Below, piece after piece: positions 33,089 to 49,200 of a DNA stretch of 64,000 bases; positions within the stretch are counted from its first letter, which is position 1; each line of letters begins with the position of its first letter. A program made the position numbers and the translations under genes. The stretch covers positions 2,501 to 66,500 of the forward strand of contig PQWQ01000030.1 in the NCBI GenBank assembly GCA_002943765.1, in the 5' to 3' direction. The notes below the pieces were generated by a model. It did not search any database. It had not been told where the DNA came from and saw only the letters and a program-made list of their open reading frames with translations. The DNA is from Psoroptes ovis (lineage: Eukaryota; Arthropoda; Arachnida; Sarcoptiformes; Psoroptidae).

Positions 33089-35954
33089 ATGCCTTTGGCA
33101 CCACAATTATCAGTACCACATTTAGGACCATTACCATCGACAACAACAACAACAACAACATCGACAAAAATCCGTAATAATCATAATAAAAAAACTTTTA
33201 AAATGATGAAAGCTTCCAAACCGAAGCTTTCGTTTAGTATTGATGCCATCGTTGGCAAAAGAAAGACATTAGATCAATCTTCATCAACAGCAAAGTCATC
33301 CAAATTGAACAAAACAACAATCAAACAAGCATCGACACAAATGAATAATACAAACAATGATGACGAATCATCCAACGATACGATCAGTAATGAAACATCC
33401 TCATCATCTTCATCATCATCGACCCTGTCATCATCGCTCGAGACAAGACCATTGAAAAGACCTTCTTGTGAAACTTTTAACCATTCAATTAAAATGAATA
33501 ATGATGATCAGTGTTGCAACAGTCCGAATTTAAATGATCAAAATGAAAACAAACGATCATCACCGAGTAATGATGTGATTGGTGGAAGACAATCAATATC
33601 GCCACCATTATCGAATGGCACCACATCAATGCCACCAGATGTTGGATCGCCAGGCAGAAGTCTTTCACCACTGTCATTAGTAACTAATCAATCATTGATT
33701 TCCAATACTCAACCACCGAGCTCTTTGGCGAATATGGCACAGTTCTTAGCGGCCAATCGTCAATCATTTATGACCACTGGAAATGCATCGATTATGCCAT
33801 CAGTATCGACGCCAACACCTCCACCATCATCATCTTTGACAAGATCTACATCACCAACTCATCGTTCATCATCATCACCAATGTCGCCTGCACAATTATC
33901 ATTACCATTTGCATCGAATCCCACAATCACATCATCAGCAGCGACAACCACGGCGACAACACAACAACCACAGATATCATCAATTGCGCATCAAAATCAT
34001 TCAATGATGGTGGCAGCGGCCGCAGCAGCCGCTGCAGCTGCTCAACTTCCAACACCAAGAACAACAGCATCGACTGGAGTACCGCCATCGAATCCTTTGC
34101 CATCCGATTATCAACATGCGGCAGCATTTTATCCATGGTTTTTGCGTGCCAATCCATTCGCAGGCCGTTTTCCTGGTAAGTTTCTCCATCATTGATTCGT
34201 GCTTTTAATATTGATTATTATTATTTGTTTATTGCCATTCATCATTATTCATTATGATTATTTGATTTAAATATTTATCATTTGTTCAAAATGATAATAA
34301 TAATGATGAACATTAATTTGATTTTATATTCAAATTCGCAAGCTCTCATTTGAATAATAATCAAGTTTTTGTTAGTTTATTTTACCACACTCACATATTC
34401 ATATTCACATAAAACAATTTTAAATTGATTATTATCAGTCATTAAAAATTTTACGACTTATTCACAGTCAATTGAATATTAAGCTCATAATAAATATTTT
34501 AGATTCTATTTGCTGTGCTTTTATTTGAAAATAATGGCAATCATCATATTCAGATACATAAAAGCATGACATTGTCATGATATTTGTATAAAAACATTTA
34601 TTTTCATCAAGCATTCCACTCTATATGCTAATCATTATTTGAATCATGAGATAAAATGCATCAAATTTGTCCAAATCATTGATTCTAATTTCGATATATT
34701 ATGCATTGAATTGAATTCATTCAATCAATGATTGATTAATCTCTTTCTTTATTTTATTTGGGTGCCGAATTTCCGCCACAGAAATTAATAATTCAAACAG
34801 ATCTGTTTGTTCACTGATTTCTAAAGTTGGATAATCATCAGTTTTCATAAAATTTAAAGACAAATTTTCCAACAAAAACAAAAAATGATCTCACACACCG
34901 AAAATATGAAAAAACTTAAAAAATTAAAATTAATTGTAATTCAGATAAGATTAAGGAATTTTTGTTATCGATAGAAAACTAGCGCGGTTTGCTTTCTTTG
35001 AAAATGTGTTTTGTGTAGTTGCATATTCATCAAAAAATTGATTTGCCACTGTGTTCATGATAATAAACATTGAAGCCGACTTTTGAAAATTCATTGATTA
35101 TTCAGTTTGTTTATTTATTCAAATGAAATTGAATACTGTTTGAATGGCTGGTACAAATCTGGTATTTCCATTGTAGGTGTGTATGTATGTGTGTTTGTGA
35201 AAAAATGTTCGGCATTTCATACAAAAAAGAATTTATCTTTTATTTGATTATCGATTTAAACCAAATGTTTAATCCATTTTTTTGTTTTTGGCCAAATCAT
35301 TAATTTAAAAAAAATGACACAGGAATGCCATTCGATACACCATTAGGATCATTTTTACTACCTCCATTTCGTAAACCAAAACGTATACGTACAGCATTTA
35401 GTCCTGGACAATTATTGAAATTAGAGCAAGCATTCGAAAAAAATCATTACGTTGTTGGCAATGAACGTAAACAATTAGCTAATCATCTTGGTCTCAGTGA
35501 AACACAAGTCAAAGTTTGGTTTCAGAATCGTCGCACCAAACATAAACGACAAAAACAAGAAGATGAAGAATCAGGTGGTTCTGGCAGTAATGGTAACCAA
35601 TCAAATGGAGCTAATAATTCTGCCAAAATGGATTTCAATTCGGATGACGATGAAGAAATCGATCTCGAAGACGAAGAATGTGGCAGTGGTGATGATCAAG
35701 ATGTGAATGCTGCACATCATCTTCTTAATCATCCTCATCTAAATCATTTGCATGCATCATCTACATCCACATCGGCTGCCGCAGCGGCAGCAGCAGCAGC
35801 CGCACAACAACATGCACTAAAATTTGCCAATATGCATCATCTTTGGTATCAATCAGCAATGGGTTTGATGACTGCAGCCAATTCGAATTCAGCAACCAAT
35901 GGACAAGATACGAATGGTCATCGTCCACCTGTAACAACATCAGAATCGAATTGA
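33089..35954 (+). CDS. ems: Empty spiracles/EMX-type homeobox transcription factor
   Basis: Two coding exons, 33089-34175 and 35323-35954, separated by a 1147-bp intron, give 572 residues. An N-terminal repressor-like motif KPKLSFSIDAIVG (~44-56) matches the conserved EMX/ems motif. FYPWFL (~347-352) is the hexapeptide that contacts Exd/Pbx. The homeodomain (~381-440) reads KRIRTAFSPGQLLKLEQAFE, then NHYVVGNERKQLA, then LSETQVKVWFQNRRTKHKRQ, with Gln50 and Asn51 of the recognition helix. This is the EMX class, which patterns anterior head and brain in arthropods. The intron falls just before the homeodomain, as in other EMX genes. Ser/Thr/Pro/Ala-rich linkers and two poly-Ala runs flank the domains. 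A likely poly(A) signal is near 36318. Confidence 0.96.
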
Positions 35955-37100
35955 ACATTTATTCAAAATCAGTTTGTAAATATTCATTCTCATTATTTCA
36001 TTCCACATTAGGCATCCAATCAATATTCATCCTCATTTTTATTTCAAAACCAATTAATTAGCATATAAATACACATAATTGATCTGTATTGACCATTATT
36101 CCCATATTTAAGACCAAAATGTATAAGTTTACATTCAACAAATGATAATTATTGATTCAATATTCTCCAACATAAATGCATTCATTAACAACAAAATCAA
36201 TTAATTTACTTTTTTATGATTTTAATTACTTTGATCTTTGATCAACAAAATCATTTCCACAATTTTTTTGATCGACAAATCGATTTTTGATTAAAATTGA
36301 ATTGAATTGAAAATGTAAATAAATAAAATAAATTCAATTTTAAAAAAAACTTCATTCACAGCTGACCTAAATCTTTTCAATTATTTGTTTGCCATCTTTT
36401 GGTGTTTTGATGATTGTTGGATTGTAAATGTATTTTTGTTTTTGTTTGTGTGGGACTTTGTGTGTGTTAAATTGATAGTCATTTTAATAATAATTATTAT
36501 TTATCCATGAATCAACATATATTTGTTAATCAACTTTACTTGAAACATGTCCAATCAAATGATGTATAAGCAAAGCTTTTAATTGAATGATTATCTTTGT
36601 GTTAACCTAAATTATTTATAATTTATTATTTTTTAAATCGAAATTCAACTGGAAAATATCGAATCAACATCCATCTACAATTAACACCTCTTTTGATAAT
36701 TAAAAATTCATTTGTTCGTCCACTTTATATCAAAATTATTCAACAAATGACCGAGATTTTTATTATTATTATTCATTTATTCATGTTTTTCAAACCAAAT
36801 GTCACCAACTACACATATTGACAACAAGACAAAATGCCATCGTAAAAAACAGCATCCGTCATTGGTCTGTGTGTAAATTTATTTTTTCGGATAATCTTTT
36901 TCAAATTGATTAATTATTCATGGCTCTTCAATCAGGTGTGTACAAATATATCAAAATATTTTATCAAACAAATTTCAATCAACTCAATCGAATGCATTAA
37001 ATCTTACAAGTTTTATGCTTGAAAAAAGGTTTGTTTTCTTTAAAAAATTTTAATTGAATTTACAATTAAACAAAGACAAATACTTCATAAAAGTTAATTA

Positions 37101-37180
37101 TTAGGTTGACCGAAAAGTTTTTGCCGATTACATCATAGGAAATTATGAGAAAATCGGCAAGAACTTATCGGACAACCTAA
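37101..37180. mobile_element. 80-bp hairpin MITE, copy 1
   Basis: Starts TTAGGTTGACCGAAAAG, ends CGGACAACCTAA, with TA on both sides. The ends pair over about 27 bp (TTTTTGCCGATT with AATCGGCAAGAA). Tc1/mariner elements insert at TA. Internal part is of the CATAGGAAATTATGAGAAA type. Confidence 0.85.
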
Positions 37181-40100
37181 TACATCCATTGATATTTTCA
37201 TTGATTGTGGTTCATCTTTACAATTCTTAATTACGATTGAAAAATTCTCTGCCATAAGGTAAAAAAGTGAGAAACAGAAAATTTAGTAGCCGGCTTGATT
37301 GGTTTTTGATTGAATGAATCAGCGTGTTTATGTATGTATTTCACTTACATTTATTCTTTCAAATAAATATTTTTATTTTTCAAATCAAAATAATGTCCAA
37401 TTTTTCCCTGCTTTCAAATGAATGCAAACGAAACGAAACACTCCTCGAATATTCATTTATCACAGCATGAATTAATGGTTTATTTTCAAATTTATTTCGA
37501 ATCAAAAATTATTTTATTTTCTGGTCTTTTTGTTTATTTGTTTTTTGGTTAATGCTTTTTTGTTGCTGACAGATATTTTTGTAGATAAAAATTAAATATT
37601 TTTCAAAATATGAGATATTCACAACAAACAAACAAACAAACAAATTAGATTGCAATTCCAAAAAACATTTAAAATTGCCGGAAATAAATAATCCGAATGA
37701 TGGAATGATACAAGAAAAAAAAATCAATTTGATCATTTAATTAATCCAAAAGTCACAACATCTTCCAATGTTTAATATGCTTAATTTGTTTAAAGTATGT
37801 ATCATTTGCATGATGATGATTGCTGCCATAAACAAGATTTGTTGGTCATTTCATATATTTAAAGTAAGTTGTGTGCGTAAAATTAAATTCATTCATAAAT
37901 TTTAACATTCAATGTTCGTATTTACTATGATCATTATGTTTATTTAATAAATAATCATCATCATCATGATCATTGCTTGTCATATATAAACACAAAATGA
38001 ATGAACATTAATGTGAATTGAATTAAGCAGTGAATGGAATGTGTACGATCAAAATATTTATATTTTACTAAATGATTTTCATATCATTTTTTTAGCATTC
38101 ATTTTGCGTACATTAATTCTAAATAAAATGATCAAATCAACAAAAAAATCATGGCTAATTTAAAACAGCAATTATTCAAATATATTCATCTTTGTTCATT
38201 TGTTGATTGATCCTGTTTTCCGGCCAGTCTTCTTGTCCATTAAGAATCTTAACTAGATTAGTTGTAAGCAACAACAAAAGCATCAACAAATTCTTTTTTC
38301 GACCTCGAACATGATTAAGTTATTTTAATTTTTCAATGAAATGACAAGTTATTAACAATACTCAAAGTTCAAACGAATCAAAATATCAATATTATGTGCT
38401 TTATGCTTGATTTGCAATCCATTAGCATCATTATTATCATATTCATCGAGAATTATTGTATCATCAGTCGCCCAAAGGCAATGACATTAATTCAATTTCA
38501 AATTTATTTCATGTCAAAAAAATTGAATAAATTAATTTTAAAAAATATGATTCGACATTATTGAAAATGCTGTCATTCACCGTAAAAAATATCACTCAAA
38601 TTAATCAATTGGCCATTGAAAAAAGAAGCATCTCTCATCGTGAATCAAGGAAAATAAATCAATGGTTTATAATTGGATCAATGTACATGCAAAATGCAAA
38701 TTGATTTTGTAGCTGTTTGTGACTGCTTGATAACAATCATTTCACCAAGTAATCATCATTTGCATCTAATAATTTCGAACACAAATGAATAATCACTCCA
38801 ATTGAAAAATTAATTAATACATTTTTCTTTGAGCATTTGAATGCATCTCAAAGGAAGACAATCAATTTCTAATTGAATTTTCAAACAACAACAAAACTAA
38901 CAAAATTCATTTGTCAAAATTTCAAAGTTAATTTTGATTATCATTTCTCATTTTCATTATTTTAAATGGATAGCTACACTAAATAATGACTGCATGCACA
39001 CATATACAACACATCAACAAACAAATATTTCATTTATTTTGTTTGTTTTCATTTTATATTTGACCATTAATTCAAATGTTTATGTTTGGGCGAACTCTAT
39101 TATAAATAATCAACTAATATTATCATTGTAATTATAATTATGAAGGCAGATAAATAAATATGAATTTATATTCATTGCTAATCGTTTTTGTTTGTGCTCA
39201 ACAACACTAACAACAACAACTTGCCAACTTAGAATGAAAAAACAATGTAAGAATGTTTGAAATGATTGTTGGTGCAATAAACAAATATGTTTGGTTATGC
39301 CCGAAAAAAATTGAAATTATTTTTTATTTTTTGTGCATATCATAATCTATCCGCACCCTACACCTGTGTGTTTAAAAGTGTGTAATAAATGAATGATATT
39401 TGTAGCCAATTTTGTGAACACAAACATTAATCTTGTGTAATTTTCTTGTTCTTTCTTGATTTGTTTGCCTAAATTTATCAAAATAAATCTTGAAGCTTTT
39501 TGATAGTAATAACAACATTTTATTGTTTTAAATTTAAAAAATTTCTCATTCATTTTTGTATCTATCTTGTAATTCAAATGATGCTAATATTTTTGCTTGC
39601 TTTGGATGAAAAGTTTAATTACAACAGGCATATGTACAATAGGCATTAATTAATCAGTGCTAATGTTAATAAATATTAAAATGCGAAAATAGATATTTTA
39701 TATTCAAATATTATTAGATCACATGTTATTATTATCTTATGAATGAATGGAAAATTATTCATATTCATATTCTTATTATTATTATTATTTGATTATGATC
39801 ATTATCTTTTATTATTTAATATTTTTATTTTTTTACATTTCATGAATATTCATTATTTTCAAATTATTCATTTGAAATATTTTTGATGAATATGCCAAAG
39901 GCCATTATTTGAAAAAAGGGGGATTCATTTTAATTCAAAAACATATATAAATTCATATCTTTATCATTCATTGTTCCATATGAATTTATTTATTTGTTTG
40001 TTTTTCAATTTTCAATTGAGAAATGAATAAAAATTTTTGATTAAATTTTTTTTGACAAAAAAAAAACCAAATTAACAAATTTAAATATTCAAATATTCAT

Positions 40101-41873
40101 GTTCAAAATCATCATTTCAAAAATTGGTTTCTTTGTGTTTGCTGCTGCTGCTGCTTATTATTAAAATGGACAATGCACTTTCAACTTGACTGCATTGAAA
40201 AATACACATTTTTTTGCTCATTTTGTTTGCTTTGCTGATATTATCATCTCATTGCATTGTGTGCCCATCATTGGATTGTCCATAATCATCACAATTCATC
40301 ATCATCATCATAATCATGAACATGATAATAACAATAATTATAATTATAATCAAATTTATTTATTTATTTTAATATTTTAATATGATTCTTTTATATTAGT
40401 GTAAATACATTATTTGCATGCTCAAATGCATTGTTCTTCTATTGGCATTGTGTTGTTTGCATCCACTTTATTCATTGATTTTAAATGAATATAAACGTAC
40501 TTCAATGATCCCTTGGTTCTTCATCATCATCATCATCACCTAATTATTAATTATATGATATCAACATCAACAAAATGAATGAATTATTTATACACAAAAA
40601 AAAACATGTTTAACAATCATTGATGTTTGTGAATGTAATTATTCCATTGCATATCATCTCATCTTCGAATACATGGATTAATTGGTAAGTTGCAATATTC
40701 ATTTTTAGCACTTTAACTAATTGAATATTAGCACAATCATTGATTCTAACGAAGCATTTTCAAATTTTGAATTTATTCATGTTGATGTATCATGTAGAAA
40801 TCAATTCTAGTTTATTATCAATTATCAGAATCAATGAATCGAGTCTTAAAATTAAATATTTTCTTGCACTAGATATTCTCATCGCTTTATGCCCATCATT
40901 ACCATTGTTTTTGATCATTTAAATGACTAACTAACTAATTGAATCAATGATCGATTACAATGATAATCTTATTTTATGAATTGATTGTTTTTTTGCTAAT
41001 TTATTTATTTATTTATTTGATTGTCTGAATTGTTTGTGGTTTGATTATTATTATAATTGCTGCCAGCCAAAACAAAACAGATAATTGTTTATTTGTTCAT
41101 TTTTATGAATCCAAACTCCTCTTGAACCATTCGATTAAAACTGAATTGAAAAGTTGAATGAATGAATCAAAATTTACGATTTTTTCGGTTTTTTTCATGT
41201 TTTTTTCCAGCCATTTAATGTTTGATTGCCACATTAAAATGATGCTAAACATTCATATGAATTACAATCAAATAAAAACAAACAAACATTTACATATTTA
41301 AGATTTTATTTCTTTTTGTAGAAAAATGTGTTTCTATTTTTCTCATTTTGTTGTTTTTATTGCATTTTTCAAATTGCCATTTCAACTGTGATCACTGTGA
41401 TTTACCCAGAATCAGTAGGAAAAAAAATTAGCTGGAAAAATTGCAATTGCCAACAAGGGAACAATATTTATGATAATAACAATTTAATATTGATTCTTTT
41501 GAATTTGTTCAATGCCTTTGTGTGTGAGAGAAAGAGATGAAAAAGTATAATTCAAATACCCCAAATGAATATTAGAATTGAATGAGAGCATTGTGAACCA
41601 AAAAGTGGAACCGAATACATTTTCGGTAGGCGTGTGTGTATGACAATGGAATCGGTTCCAAAAATGATGATTGCTTTTAGGAAAAGCCACAAATGGCTGT
41701 GCTTATTTGCAAATAATAATAACAATAATAATGCTAATAACAATGATTGATCAAATAATAATTTAAATGAAATTTTTTATTTGATCAATCAAAAAGCCAA
41801 ATAATTGTAATAAAATAATGGAGAATCGATTTTGTCATTGATAATAACATCATTTTAATTGTTATTATTACTA

Positions 41874-41953
41874 TTAAGTTGTCAGAAAAGTTTTTGCTGA
41901 TTATATCGTAGGGAATTATGAGAAAATTGGCAAAAACTTATCGGACAACCTAA
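41874..41953. mobile_element. 80-bp hairpin MITE, copy 2
   Basis: Starts TTAAGTTGTCAGAAAAG, ends CGGACAACCTAA, flanked by TA on both sides. Same internal type and orientation as copy 1. Confidence 0.85.
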
Positions 41954-44517
41954 TACTTTCTCCCTCTCTAAAATAGTCAAATGAGAGTGAAAAAAACACA
42001 TTGTCATTATGATGATCATTGAAATGATGATTTTTGATATGTCAGAAAAGTCAAGGACAAGAGCAAAACCCTAGAGAATATTATAATGTATTCAATTTTG
42101 CCGCTGACAATTGACAAAACTTTGATGGTAAAAATTATAAAATTAACCACTGAATTATTCTCAATTCACAAGGGTCAACATCAACAACCATAACAATAAT
42201 TTTAATTTGAACAAATTGTTTGACAAACAGCAGCACAAGCTAATTGACTTTAGTTTAATTTTTTTTCCATTTCCATTTTGTATTCTCATCAAATTAATCA
42301 AATAATAATGTATATGATAATGGATTCCATTCTTTTCATTAGAAAATTGACTTTGAATTGTTTTTTCTTTTTGCTAATTTGACCCTTTTCTTGCCAAAAA
42401 TAGTCTAATAGCCAATACATTCATTTATTTATGATCAAAAATAATTTTATCTCTCTCAACCATTGATTGAAAATGAAATCAAAGAGTTATAATTGTTATT
42501 GTTACAATAATAATCAAACAAACAAAAACATATCAACCCATAAAATGAATACTCAGGAAATTGATTCCGTCATTCGGTCGGTTGATTTTCGGGTTTATTA
42601 TTTACTTATAACTGTTTGATTTCATTCTTATTTTCAATCATTTGTACAACAAACAACAACCAAAAACCAAAATGATTGACATTCAATTATACATTTTTTT
42701 AAAAATTGTTCATTTATGCTTTTCACCATTTGAAAAACTCTTTGAATAGAATCCATTCAAAATTTCAAATATATACTTATCAACTGATCATTATTGATTG
42801 ATTTTCTTTTGTATTGTTTTCATTGTTTTGATTATTTAAAATTTTCTTTTTATCCATCTTCGAATACATCATTGATGAATCAATTTTAAATTGAAATGAA
42901 ATTGAAATTTCCCGATTGTGCTTTGAATAATGTCCAGAGAATAGCATCACTGGAGCTTTTCCGGTTGATTTTGGAATTGAACAAGCAAATTGATTATAAA
43001 TAAAATGAAATAAAATAAATGATCCTATATTTTGGCTAAATTTGACCCGAGATCGACACTACACACTCGACTACGATTGGAATGATCGAATAATAATCAA
43101 AGTGATGAATGAACACAAATTGAATTGTGTACAAATTGTGTCGATTGTTGTAAATGTTATTTTGATTAACCATATGGCACAAGTTCATTTGGCCTTTTGT
43201 GTGTGTGTTGTTGTTCATTTATAGATTTCGATGAGAATTTATTTCTCTGCTCTCTTGATTTGATTTAAATTTTCTCGCTTACCGATATACTGATTTATAT
43301 AAATTCAATTGATCGGCAAATAAAATAAAATAACATTCATTTTTTAATAATAAATGTAAATGTGTTCCATAAACACCCGATTGATTTCTCGATATTAGTT
43401 TTATTATTATTTTCTCATCAAAATTTTCGCTGAAATCATTGTCAGTTAATAATAATAATAATAACAATAATAATCAAACTTTGGTGGTTCAAATTCATCA
43501 TCTTTTCATAAGATTTACATGTTCATGTTCAATTGAATAAATTGACAATTGTTTTTTTTTGACAAAGATTTAAAAAATAAACATTTTTTCATTACGCTTC
43601 ACATTCAATCGGATTTTCTTTAGCTGGCTTAAGGTGTTTCTTGATTATTTTGTTTGTTTAATTTATTCATTATTATTTGTTATTATATTGCATTGAACGA
43701 ACACACTAATTCAAACTGTCAAAATTTTGCGGTTTTTTTTTCGTTAGCTTTGGCTGGGTGAATTGAATGAATGAACAATAATAGCGGATAAAGCGAACAA
43801 ATGTTTTTGATTATTTTTATTCCAATGAATACATTCATTCATTTGTTTTATGAATGAATATGTGCCAATTTTATAACCAGCGCTATTGATTAGATTTTGA
43901 TTTAATTTTCTTTGTAAAGCCAGACCACCAAATTCATGATTGGCGACATGAAAATCTTCGGCAAAAGCATTATACCTTTTGATTATTATTTATTATTTTG
44001 ATTGTTCTTCGATTTTTCCGTGTGCATTATTGCTCCATTCAATTTTGAATTGAAAATTAATTTAAATAAAAATCATTTTTCCATACAAACTGTTTTCAAT
44101 TGTTCAATTAACAAGTTGATTAATGTCATATGTTTCATTTCATTTTAGATTTGGTGCACCTTAATTGTTCAATTCAAAAGAAAAAATAAAAAGAAAAATG
44201 TTCAAAATCAATTAATTTCATTCAATAAAAATACAATTTGCCGGTTGATTTGAATGTAATTTTTTATTTTCATAAAATTTCACGCTTTGTTTGTTCATTG
44301 AATGAAATGGAATATGTCAATTGATTATTTCAATTATTTCACAGCTATATTCTTTAATGCATATTAGCTCAAGTGCAAATGAATAACGCTTTCTGTGCAG
44401 TATGAAATTATCAATCAAAAGTAATGCATAATCTAAGTGAAATTCAATTTCATATAGATTTAAAGATGTTAGCATTTCAATATTTATGCTTGTGTTTATT
44501 TTATTTGATGAAAAATA

Positions 44518-44597
44518 TTTAATTGTCCGAAAAGTTCTTGCCGATTTTCCTATCATTTTCTACCATATAACCGGCAAAAACTTTTCGGACAACCTAG
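44518..44597. mobile_element. 80-bp hairpin MITE, copy 3
   Basis: Starts TTTAATTGTCCGAAAAG, ends CGGACAACCTAG. TA precedes it; the right flank is mutated. The internal part is the copy 1 type in reverse orientation (TTTTCCTATCATTTTC). Confidence 0.8.
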
Positions 44598-46163
44598 CAG
44601 ATAAATATGTATATTTGGTCACATTTTCAATGATAAGATTATCGAAAAAAATATCATTTGTGATTGAATACGAATTCATCATCGATTGTATCTGTCTGTT
44701 ATAAATTTAATGGGAAAATTTGAATTATTTTTGAATAATAACAATAACAATTATTAATACTTAATCTCCATCCATACTCCGATTTCTTTCCAACCTTTGA
44801 GCTTTTTTTGGAATAAATTCGCACAAAAAGGGCACCCATCGACCATGCTGTATATTCGCAACAAAAAAGAACTACTTTCTGACACAAAGACGGGTATATT
44901 TGTTTTTGTTTGTTTGTTACAACGAATTAATGAATTTATTGAAAAGCCGAATGACATCTCAATTCAACTGTAAAAAGGCACACACACACAAACACAGCAG
45001 CAATAACAATAACCACCATGTGCAATCAAACACAAAAATAGTGTAAAAACACAAGAGACCTATTCAAAAAAAGATATTTATTACTGTTTTTTTCGCTGCT
45101 TTTTTGTTTGAAATTCACATTTATTATTATTTGAATAAATCGAATAAAATGTATGTGCGAATACAATAGATTTACATTTTGAATTTTGTTTTTGAAACAA
45201 ATCAGTTTTGGCTCAGTATCAGTTCAATGTCTGGGTCTGGCTCCACAAAACAAGCATAACAATAATACAAACGCGATTGTTTTGTACAAAATTTGAAATG
45301 GAGAAATTCAATTCAACTCAATTGGATCTAGTTAAATATGTTGTTAATTCAATCAATATATTCTCATTGATTGATTCAAATTTGTGGCTTTTTATTAGTA
45401 TTATTATTATTTATAAATTTATAGTTTAGTTTGTCTGATTGATACAAATTTAATTCATTCTTTTTTCCTTTCTCTGTATTGCTTCATTTGACATTGTTTT
45501 CCCTCATTCTAAAGCAAATAAACAATCAAATCTCGTGTTTATAAATCTATGCACATTTATTTGTGTATCAAGCAAACACACATAATGTGCTTTGAAATAC
45601 CACATTGAAATGATAATGAAAATTGAAATAAATTGAAATATTAACAAACGAATAATGGCACAATAAACAAACAATGCTAAACAGTGATCAATGATCTTTG
45701 TTCATTCATTTTTGCTGCAATCAATTTATTTGATTCATGCTGCACCATTTGATTATTATTTGAAATTTGATTGAATTAACTAATATGCATTCAAAAATCG
45801 GTCGCTACTTGTTTTCCATTATATAATCAATCCAAATTGTTCTTATCGCTTGTCACACTAAATAAATGAATATGCTTAATATTTATCACATTTTTTATAA
45901 TCAAAAATTGCTCTTATTTGTTTTATTTGAATTCAATTTACAATACAACTGGATGTTTATTTATTCGAATCGATAGGTGTCATTTATTGTTGATAATGAT
46001 TATTATTATTATTATTGCTATCGTTATAATAATTTGATTATTTTCTCTCTCTCATTTGTGAATGAATAATAAATTGATTTATTCGAATGTATATGAGTTG
46101 ATGTCATGTATACAGATTTATTTATTCAAATTATATTAAATGATAGATTTTGATTTGAAAAAA

Positions 46164-46243
46164 TTAGGCTGCCCGAAAAGTTTTTGCCGAGTTTCTCATG
46201 ATTTCCTACGATATAATCGGCAAAAACTTTTCGGACAACTTAA
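46164..46243. mobile_element. 80-bp hairpin MITE, copy 4
   Basis: Starts TTAGGCTGCCCGAAAAG, ends CGGACAACTTAA, followed by TA. Internal part is copy 1 type, reversed (TTCTCATGATTTCCTACGAT). Confidence 0.85.
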
Positions 46244-49200
46244 TATCAATATTTATTTATGATCAATAAATAAACGATTCACCATGCAAATAATAGTCAT
46301 CATCATCGATCATTATAATCATTATCATTTATTGTATTTTCTCTCATTGAATTATTATGAAGAAATTTTATTGATTCAATTAATCAAATCAAATTCATAG
46401 CAATTTCCAACAATTTATATTTATATATTCAAATTGGCATTTTCATTTCTATGTATTATGTTATTCAGTGAAAATGATTGATTTGATACAAATTATATTC
46501 CATTTATATTCATTTGAATATTATCATCATTCACATTCACATTTATTTATTCAAATTTATTGCCAACGATTGACCATGATCAATGTAAAATGTAATCAAT
46601 AATCGAATAATTATTATCTCACATTAAAAATGTACGTTTTAAGCAATAATAATAATTATAAATCTTATCCGTTTGCAATCATTGATCACTATATGATATG
46701 ATCAGAAGAAATGAAGAGAAAAAACCAAATCGGAATCTGTCTGAGTGTGATTAATAATCTTAAACGATAACAAAGTAATGATCATGCATTTATTATTCAA
46801 ATCAAATTTTGTGCAGTTCAAAAAAATCAAATCAAATAATCTTCATCAAATATGAATCGATCATTATTTCAATCTTGAAAATGGCCAAGTATCACATGGC
46901 CTCAGTATGAAATAGCCGAAGAAAATAAAACAAACAATCATTTAAAAACATTCATTGATTCACCAATTTTCGGTTCACATTCCCTCATATAAACACAACC
47001 AAAAACCATTTTTACAATCATCAATTTGTATTCTCGTAAAGTCATTTGTTTTAGACAAAAAAGTCTAAATATTTGAAAAAAAATTATTCCTAAATTTGTT
47101 ATTGCTTGAACTAATGCATTGAGATAATACTAATAATTTGTGATAGATTAGATGAATGGTGTCAAAACACCAACTGTGTTTTGTGTTTAAGAATGATGAT
47201 GATCATATTCATAATTGTAAGAGCTCAATACAAAACAATAAGAAATGATATTTATCAAAAAAACCGATCACCAGGATGCTTATCATTTACCTGTTATGCC
47301 ATAATATGAATAATGATTTCATAGATATAAATGAATTGGCAAATATTTTTATCCAAAAACAAATACACAAATATGTTCATGTCTATTCATTTTTACTTCA
47401 CAAAAACAAGCTCTATATATCATTTCCAATCTTATTTGATTTATTACAATTTTTAGCTTTTAATTATGATGCTAATTTTGTACAACCAACCAATTGGCAC
47501 ACACCATAAATTTGTATCAATCGTAAAATGCAGTGTCACATTGTTTCGCTAGCAATCGACACGCGTTTTTGGAATACGAATGAAATCAAACATTTTGAAA
47601 ATTTTCACTAATTTTTATTTGTACAATGAATGTACAAGTAATAATGAAAATGATAATCACCATAATCAATGAATCGACATAAAAGATTGTAATCAATGCG
47701 ATAAAAATGTCAAAAATAATGGTGTGACCTGCACACATGTAAATTATAATGAATGATCATCATCATTATATTCAATGTGTGTATTATTGACTTGTCAAAA
47801 ATAAGTCATTAAAAAGTCTCCAAGTTTCAAAAAATCATCATTGTTCCTGATTCATTTGTAATTTAATAAAAAGGTAGACACAGTAATGTTCAATTGGTCA
47901 TTTTTTCCACTTAAACCGACGTCGTCGTCATTTGTTTATTTCGTATATTTTTTCGTCGTTGTCGAGACACTACTACCGACTTTTCATTTTTTTGCTGATA
48001 TTTGATTACTGCATCAAAACCGAACAATGTCAAAGTCAAAGTCAAATATTTTCATCATCATTAATACATAACTCAATGGCATTGTGCTTCTGCACTACAA
48101 TCAAATGCAAAGTAACTAAGTTTCGATTGCACAAAATTAACACAAAACAAAACAAAACGAAACAATGAACCCATAGCCTGCTACCTTTAAAGCAACAATT
48201 TAAACAATTGTGACAATGAGACAAACACTAAAACGAGAAACAATAATAAACAATTGGAAACAATAGTGTTTGGCATTCGTTTGTTTGTTGCGAAGACAAG
48301 ATCATCATTATTATTATTATTAAATATATTGCAATTGATATATCTTTAATTCATGTTGCTCCAATTTATTTTCATTTGTTCATTTACCGAATTTGTCGTA
48401 TTCATTCTCAATTATCAAAGTATCCATTTTAAAATAAAAATATTGAATCGCCGAACGACAACACCCAGCATGAGGTGTTTTAGTTTTGAGATTTTTCTCT
48501 TAGTCCCGTAAAAATTATAATGCTGATAACGATCAAGTAGTGCCAAAAAAATCAATAATTCACTTATTTAATGATCTTTATTTTCTCCTGAAATTTAACT
48601 TGATTATTACCAAAATGAAAATGTTATTCGACAAATCTTATTGTTTCGATAATGAAACAATATCAGTTTTCCAAATGAAAAAATATTTCCATTCTTTCAT
48701 CGGAAAATTTGTGCACAATAAGACAAACGTTTAGGCCTGGTCAATACGGATTCAATGGTTTCAATTTTTTAAAAAAATATGAGTTAATTTGATAAGTGAA
48801 TTTTATAAGTGTCAATGTCATTATTTTTTCATTGAATTTGGTCTGTGAATGTGAATAAAAAAATTGTGAGAGTTTAGAATGATTATTTATTATTATTATT
48901 TTCACCATTGCAACTAATTTTTTCCCATTTGTCCATTTGATCAACTATTATTAGATTAGTTTGATTCATAAATGTCATCCGATTTCCTGTGCGAAATTCA
49001 AGAAAAAAAATTCATTTAGTAATTTTACATTTTAATTAAATATTAACAAACACTGATTTTTTATATAATTTCTATTGCTAATGATTGAAATACACTTTAT
49101 TGTGTTGTTTACTTGTCAAAAAAAATTGTCAATCATAAACCAATGACCTCTCAGTAAGAAATGGGTGAAAGTTCTGATAAAGGGTTAGCCTCCTCTTGAA